From Echinarachnius parma (Eukaryota > Echinodermata > Echinoidea > Clypeasteroida > Echinarachniidae), in assembly GCA_037951105.1 (NCBI GenBank), contig JBAMJV010007213.1, positions 1-64,000 on the forward strand: 64,000 nt of DNA. Direction: 5' to 3'. A program made the position numbers and the translations under genes. The stretch's first letter is position 1. Every line of letters starts with the position of its first letter. This document shows positions 25,701 through 34,700 of the stretch, one piece after another. The notes under the pieces were generated by a model. That model was given only the letters and a program-made list of their open reading frames with translations, made no database searches and was not told the DNA's origin.

Positions 25701-28700
25701 TCATAATAACCTAAATGCGCTTGTCATGAAGTTAAATAGGTAACCTAATGTAAGACTTTCCCATACCATTGTAACACATGTATAAAACGCTCAATTTCCA
25801 AATAATGTCTTATTATAAGTATTCTCCCTCTATAAATACATATTATCGTCTAATTACTTAATATCGTCATCAGTTAAAGGGGTAGTTTAGTTTTGGTAGA
25901 GAGGGCGCTGCACATCGCAATTTTTTTGTGAGGTAATGAAAAACTGAGTGTCGAATTTGAGAGAACATGCAATTTTAATGGCAGAATAAACTTTATTTGG
26001 TCAAAATCGACCCAGAAACGGCTGAAATATCAATAAATATATCTGATCTTATAATTATTTGGGGCCCAAATAATTAGATGATTTTTTGAAAAAAATAAAA
26101 AAATGCTTGCACTTGTTCAAAAAAATTTAAAAGCGTTTTTAAAATGGTTGTTGATGATCTCGCTATTTAATCATTATATCAACAAAACATCACATGCATA
26201 ATTTTGGTTGAAAATGGTTGAAACCAATGCCTTTTAAAAAAGCGCCCTCTTGTGTTTTAATGGCTCTTTTTGAATGATAACAGGCGTTTTACTTGGTCGT
26301 TTGTAATTTTGTATACCTTTCGAGCATGGTGGAGTTATAACTATTAGTTTATAATGTTACTGTGCAGGTTTTGGCTACTAAAGTTCAGCCTTTCCAAAAC
26401 TAAACTACCCCTTTAATGCCCAATCTTTATAGGTGTATGCTATGATAATGGCTTTTAAACTTTCAACGAGACGTAAAATACAGTATCAAGTACTCATTTA
26501 GACGACACTTTTTATCGTCCTTATTTTATTGTTGTCAACAACCCCACGCCCAACCTCCGTAGCTATGGACATTGTATCTTAGAAGCATAACGAGTTTATG
26601 TAGAGGACACATCTTTGTCGTTTGTTTCTTTGTAGGCTTCATGTCAAAGCGCTTTTCTGCTAATATGACGGTTCGAGAGTGTCAGCAAAGGCTGGTTGAT
26701 CACTACACAAGAACAGCTCGAATACAACTTCAGCCCGGTAATGCAAGGAGGACAACTGACTTTGAAGATTTGCATACCAAAATAAGCATGCACAAGAAAC
26801 AGTGGACAGACAGAGGTCAGCGTATTTCGAAAGAGGACTTGGTGGGATCCATTGACGATATCTTTGAAACAGAATTTGATGGAAAATTTCCTCCTCGCAT
26901 CGCTCTTTTAGGCGCACCTGGTTTAGGTAAAACCACCTCTCTGGCCAAGCTCGCACATGACTGGGCTGTCGATGAAGATTCGCCGCTGAGACATCGGTTT
27001 ACTCTCTTGTTCTTGTTGAAATTCCGGGAGATGAAGAGGGATTGTTCACTTGGAGAGGCAATCAGAACCAAGCTGTTGCAACAGTTCAAGGGCGTCACCA
27101 AAGAAGAAATTGAAAGCTTCATTATCAACAATGGAGAACGGTGCTGCGTCTTACTGGATGGCTACGACGAGTTCGGTCGTTCCATGCATTCTCCTGACTC
27201 CCCATCGTCTCTCATAGACATGCTGCTAAATGAACAATTCCCCGACTGCCGTGTCCTTGTGTCAACTCGTCCTAATCTGACAAGCCATTTCGAAACGGAT
27301 GAACTATCAAAAGTGTACGCCGTTATGGAGCTAGAGGAGTTCGGGGAAGAGGAGAGAAAACAATATATTGGCAAATTCTTCGTTGCCGAGCCCCCGAAAG
27401 GACGTCGTTTGTTGGATTATATCAAAAATCAGTACAACCTGATTTCTTTGATAAGAATTCCATTCTTCTGCATGGTACTGTGTACCCTCTGGGGAGGTGA
27501 CCGCTTGGTAAATGTTGAAACGGTTAGCAACATGATGGAATGCTTCCTAGAGTATCTCGCAGCACATGCCATAGCAAAGAAAACCTCTCTGACGAGTGCC
27601 GCCAACTACACAACGAAACATCTCAGAGTCGTAGTGGCAGCCATTGGGAAAGTAGCGTATGAGACGTTGTTAGAAGACAGTAATCAGTTGATTATCAACA
27701 AGGAAGAATTCGATGGGTGCCAGCAAGAGTTCCGCATTAGTGTCCATTTAGGTCTGCTGCATACATTTGATAAAGATTCATACAAACCCTTGGCACCTAA
27801 CGTCACTTGCTGTGAGTTTTACCACAAGTTGGCACAGGAGCATTGTGCCGGGGTCTATCTTGCAACTCTCCCACAGCATGAGTTAACTCAAAAGCTTAGT
27901 TTAATCGACAGCAAAGAAAGGGTTATTGAGTTTGAACACGTAATCCGGTTTGCAGCAGAGTCAGCACCACTTTCGTTTAGACCTTTCATCGATATTATCA
28001 CAATGTATAAACCAATTCCATTCGCAACAAATACTTTAATGTTGCACACCCTTGCGTTGGACATCGTTGGCATTTCTGCTACACGTGGTTTAGATGAACA
28101 GTTGGGCTCTAACCCGAGTTACCCCGCCGTTGTAAGACACCAACTTCTGCGACCCTACTTTGGTGACAATATCTCTATCACACAAGCCAGCAAGAGTACG
28201 GTCGTCGGAATCGAAAACCTGCCAAGCGACCTTAAAAACAGGGTGAGGTGGTAATATTTGTATACACTACGGGTAAACAGTAGCGCCGGATATTTAGTGC
28301 AGACACATGTTTACGTGATTTGTATTTATTGTCTTCCTAATTTTGTTGGTCGCATATCTCATGATCAGATGAATCAATTGTCATTAATCTTCACATGATG
28401 ATAGATTATGATCTAACTTAGATATGCGATGCTTTTTAGTGACGTCACATCACTGTGACGTCATCAGGACGCTATTTTGTCAAATTGTAATAATCATCAT
28501 AATAATCTCAGTCATGCATCATCAATTATTTCACTTCAAATTTCTCATCAATATTAATCCGGTCAATCGTTATCTTTTAAGCTCATGCGCATGCGCTTTT
28601 ACGCGCCCGTACGCGTCCGTCAAATGAAACAAAATGTAAACAAATGATAAAAACACTAACCCGAATAATTTACTATATTGTTTCAGACAATTTAAAGCAT

Positions 28701-31700
28701 TTCAAAAATTCCTCGCGTGCGCGTCGGCGCGATCGTTTTTTGCGAGCGTAACACAAATGAACAAACAAATGTCGTTTTTTCACATGGTTTTCAATCGGAT
28801 ATATTCCGTGTTTTATAACGGCATGTATAAACAGTGGTGTTCATTTATTAATTTTGAAATTCACCAGGGATTGATAGTCGTATATATAGACACATAGCTC
28901 TTCCCTCGTTCGCCCCTTGTTAAATACTCTGATAGAAAGCGGTTTGTAATGTCTGGAACTTTTTTGTGGATAAAATAACATGTAGACCCTTGCTGGTCAC
29001 TTGCTTCATTACATTTACAATAGACACATCATCGTGCTGTCGTGTATAAGTCCTTGTGTCAACGGGTCCAAATGTTTCAAGCCAACTCGAAACGGACTAA
29101 CTACCAAAGGTGTACGCCGTTTAATATGGAGCTGGAGGAGTTCGGGGGGAAAGAGTGAAAACAATATATTGGCAAATTCTTCATTGCCGATCCCCCGAAA
29201 GGACGGCGTTGCTGGAATATATCATTACTCAGTACAACCTGATTTCTTTGATAAATATCCCGTTCTTGTGCATGGTATATTGTGCATCCTCTGGGGAGGT
29301 GACCGTTTTGCAAATGTTGAAACGGTTAGCAACATGACGGGGTGAGGTGGTTAGACTTGTATACATTTCAGGTTAACAGTGGCGCCGGACATTTAGTGGA
29401 AAAATTTAGTTTTGGGGGCATTTGAAAAAGAAAACAAAATCAACCTCCAAACTGCCCAAAATGTATTAACATTTTTCATCTCCACTAACGACGCCAAACA
29501 TTTAGGTCATGTTTATATAAAACAATTTGATTGACTGTATTACCAATTTATTTCACACCGTTTAATCATTGGCATTTCAAATACATGTGGTGTAATGTCT
29601 ACGATCACACTTATGTGGCATGTTTATAACAATTTTGTTTATAATACATTAGATTATCATCTTTAGTAAGGGCGTAGCTTTCAATTGTTTGGGGCGGGAG
29701 CGGGGAGGGGTACTATATATTTCTTTATTCTGTACTGTTTTGCTTTTATGTTTTTTTAATCAAGATATTTAGTCAAATTATTGGAAGGATTTAAATATTG
29801 TTCTCCTTCTAATCAAGGATGTATACGAAAGCATACTTTCTTAAATATTCCTCCTTGCTCTAATCACTCATTGCAACGTGAAATTCATAGATTGCCGACA
29901 GACGTTTGATACAGGGTTATCATCAGACAAATCGATTTCGTGTGCTATAACATTATGTCAACAGTCGCGTCCTTTCTTTTTATTGCGAAGTTGACCGGAA
30001 AATGTAATACATATAAAAACACATACCTCTTCCCTCGTTCACTCCTGGTTTTCCATTTTGAAATAATATTATATGTCTGTTCTGCCTGTAACATCTGTGT
30101 TGGTACAAATAATATGCAGGGCATTTACAGGGCACTTGCTACATGTTGATGTAATGTCGTGGCATTGCATACAAAATAGACACACCATCGTGTTGTCATT
30201 TTTTTAGGCAAAGTGGCTTCTAAACACAGTATATCAATGGAAATCAACGTATTATCAACCATTTGTTTTGTGCACTTTGTTCTTTCTAAAAAAAAATCTG
30301 ATTTTAAAATTCGCATGTTTGTTTTGGAAAAATACAAAACGAACTACATCAAAGGCAACTCATAATGCTATGTCTAATCCAGGGGGAGGGGGGGGGGGGG
30401 GGGGGTTCACTCCCAACATGAGTGGCTACGCTCCCGACTACCACCACCCAACAATAATATTCACATCAAAGAAAGGTAACATCTTTAGTATTCCATTCCA
30501 TCAACATGTTCACAAAAATATTTTTCAAGAAAATAAATATATAATTGGAAAACGCATCACCATTCTAAAGCATGCGTTAATGCGGTCTGAATTGCGAAGA
30601 CTTATGTGTGCAGAGCGAACGAATCGCCCGGGAATCTATTGTCTACACACGTACGCGTAAATAGCATTGGCGCACTCGTAAATGGTTGTCCCGTATGGAA
30701 CCAGTAAATAGTAGTGGTTCCGTAAGTGGTGGAAATGAATTGCTTTGTTTATGAATTACACAACCCTTTGAAAAATTTTGGGTATCTGTTTAATATCACA
30801 AAACGGTACCACAACAAATAATAATGTGTTGTTCTTTGCCTGGTCGTCCCCCTTAAGAAAACTTTCAATATAAATTGCATTTTGTTTCATATGTGCGCTC
30901 TGCAAGCTAAACCGTATTATAATAATTATGACTATGTCTGCAAAAGCGGAATAGCGCCATCAGTTGTCTATTACATTATAGTAATTACAGATTGGGAATT
31001 ATATTCAATGGGATATCCATAGCGCAGATTTTCGCAAGTCAAAATTAACGTCATTGAGTTGCATACAACTCTCCGACTTCATTATAAAAGTGAATTATAA
31101 GTATTACATGTTGCTAAAATTATCACGATACTATCTAGGGATTATATTCTTCATGCTTTTAGAAGAGAGAACGGTCGTCTGGGCGTCACCCGTTCTTGTG
31201 TTTATATTATCACATAATTGCATTGTGTCATTGTGTCATTGTGTCATTTTCCTCGCCATATGACAAGGTCAACATTTTCACGGAATAAAACGGATTCATG
31301 ATTTTGGTTTCCATTTAAACCAAACACAAAAAGTAACTACCCCCTAAAAAAACTGCTCATAATTTCATAACCGATAATTGTTTCAAGATGTCACAATATG
31401 TCTTGCCACAATATTGGTCCAATGGTTATGTACATTACGTGTGAAAAGAGATATTAATCACTTTATGGCTGAGTGAGCACAGATTATAGACAAAATGGCC
31501 CAATTCAAAAGTCCCAAGACATTGCGCGTGCCTGTACATTGTTGTGAAACGGCTGAATGCATTAATTATGGTTTATGAAACAAAGGCTGTTTGATATTCA
31601 ATTCATTTTTATTTTTTTTAATGGCACATGTGGTAAAATGCATTCATTGCAATTTTAAAACGTTGCATTTTTAAATGTTTCACTAAATATTCTGTAATGA

Positions 31701-34700
31701 TCATAATACTTTTGCGAATTTTGAAATTTGAAAATTTTCTCTTTAATGTGTGCTCACTCAACCAATAATAATAATAATAATATATTAAATTTATATAGCG
31801 CTTAATACCATGTTTCGAAGCGCATTATTATTACCCTTGGTCATCAGGTACAGGTCAAACCCGCACAATTATCTTGCGCACCGTCTCAACTCCCCGGTTA
31901 CCTCTTATTTTTACACATTGTTTTCCTCACTAACATATCGATATTTGGGCTAGACAAAATCTTGAAATAATTCTTGGTTATGAAATTATGGGCAATTGTT
32001 TAGGGGGGTAGTTACTTGTTGTGTTCGGTTTAGATTACGAAAGGTAACTTAAAGTAAACCCAACACAATATAGAAACGAACTATCATGCAAACAATTGAA
32101 GTTTGAAGTTTGAAGTTTTATGACACAAAACAATACCGTATATAATATGCATCATACAATATATGCATGGACAAATGTTAAAATAATAACTTTCACATTT
32201 TACCACATTTGACGAACAAATAAATCAATAAAAAATTGCTACAATTAATATTGATTTTTCACCTCCCCTAAGACTTCCGACGCTTATAATGTACGTCATT
32301 TTATAATAAACCTTATTCTTTTTGCAATTCGATTTACTATAAACCAATTCGCTGCACATCGCTTTATCATTGGTATTTCGAACACATGTAATGTGATCTC
32401 TACGATCAAACTTCTGTGGCAGGGTTATTACTGGTACAGAATACAGTAGAATATCATCGTCGTCCGGGGCGTAGCTTTTCCCTTTTCAGGGGAGGGAGTG
32501 GGGGCACTATTATATTTCTTAATTTTTGACCGTCTTGCTTTTATATTTTTAAACAAAATATTTTGTCAACTTATTGGGAGGCTTTATCGTTCTCACTTTA
32601 ATCAATTGTAGCAACGTCAAGTTCATAGAAATTGCAAATTGCCGACAGATATTGTTTACAGGATTTTCATGAGACAGATCGATCCTGTGTTTTCCAACGG
32701 CATGTCAACAATGGTGTTAGTTTGTTTAATTGCGAAATTGACCGGGAATTGAAAGACATACATGCAGTGCACACATACCTATTCCCTCGTTCCCTCCCTT
32801 CCTTTCTACTCTGATAGCTCGGTTTGTAATATCTGTAACTTTTGTGTGGATAAAAATAATACATTTGCTGGGCACTTGATTCATTTTTATTTAATGTCGT
32901 GAAATTACATTTAAAATAGACACACCTTCATGTTGTCGCTTAAAAGCTTTTGTAAGGGATACCAATGATACTTCTAAAACACAAAGTACGGTATATCAAT
33001 GGAAATGAACGTTTATTACAATCCATTTGTTTTGTGCACTTTGTTCAGTATAAAATTCACTTTTTTTGTTGTTGTTGAAAATACAAACGAACTACATCAT
33101 AGCTAGCGCCTAGTGTTATGTCTTAGCCAATATGACTGGCTACTACACACCCGCGTCCTTCAAGAGAAAAAAAACACTTTAGAAAACAAATCACAAAAGG
33201 GTACCCAAGGTACACAGGTATTTAATGTTTTCTTTAAAATGGGTGTACACCAAGCAGCATCTAAACCGAACACAAAAAGTAACTTCACCCCTAAACTCAC
33301 GCATCCCAAGTAACAACATTCGCCCGTTGAAATCTATTCCCTGAAATTTACTCTCATAATTATCATAAAGTCGGAAAGTTGTATGCAACTCTATCACTTT
33401 CATTTTTACTTGCGAAAATCTGCGCTATGGATATACCATCATACACAAACACAGTTAATGTTAATTGATCAAGCATTTTGCGCCAATATAGGTTTTTCAA
33501 GGCATTGCGCCATTTAGGGGTGTATAGCACGGGTGGGTAACACTTGTGTATATGAGAGTGACCCGCAGATGTCTTAAGTGCTATATAAAATTATCCAAGC
33601 CAGTTTACTTCCCGCCTTATTTTTGATTTGATTTGTGTAGATTAAAAAAAACCAAAAAACTCCAAATTGCTACAATAAATTGTATTGTTCACCTCCCTTA
33701 ACACTTCCGACGACTACAATATAAATTGGTCATCTTATATAGTCCTAATTATCCTGGCCATGTTGATTTACTAACCAAGATATTACACACCGTTTTATTA
33801 TTGCCATTTCGAATACATGATGTTGTGTGATTTACACGATCATACTTCTGTGGCAGGTTTGTATATAAACTAGAACACAATACAGTAGACTATCATCGTC
33901 AACAGGGGCGTAGCGTTTACGTTTTGTTTCGGGGGGGGGGGGGAGGAGGTGGTGGGGGAATTTTATATTTCTTTATTTTTGACCGTTTTGCTTTTTATAT
34001 ATTTAAAGATATTTGGTCAAATTATTGAGAGGCTTTATCGTTCTCCCTTTAATCATTTGTAGCAACGTTACAATCATATGCATAAGAATGGCGAATTGCC
34101 GACAGACATTTGATGCAAGGTTTTCATGAGACGGATATATTCCGTGTTTTATCGCTTTGTGAATTGCGAAAGTGACCGGGAATTGATAGTCATACGTACA
34201 CACGTACCTCTTTCATCATTCTTCTCTTGTTTTCCTCTCTGATAAATATCGGTCTGTAATGTCTGTTACGTTTAAATTCAAACATAGAGGAAACTGACTA
34301 GAAATATTTAAATGATTGAAAATGAGCAAAGAAAAAAACCCGAGACCTCCGGATTGCTAGACCGGTGCTCAAACCATGAAGCCACGAAGACTTTTGAATT
34401 GCGGGCGTTCCCATGAAACCCTTTTCAATGCTCGATTATTCAGAAGCTATATAAACTGGGCCAATCCCAAGGATAATTAAATCAACTTTTATAGAGAAAG
34501 ACGCAGGATCACGCGAAGTCATACAGCTTTAATTAATAAAAGAAAATTAATTTAATTAATAAAAAAAGCTGTATCAGCTCGCGTGATCCTGCGCCTTTCT
34601 CTATAAAAGTTGATTTAATTATCCTTGGGATTGGCCCAGTTTATATAGCTTCTGACTAATCGAGCATTGAAAAGGGTTTCATGGGAACGCCCGCCATTCA

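Noticed and set aside
29001-29345. Frame at the NACHT relic as an active exon
   Set aside because: Indels and stops break the NACHT frame, and Walker motifs are absent from the fragment.
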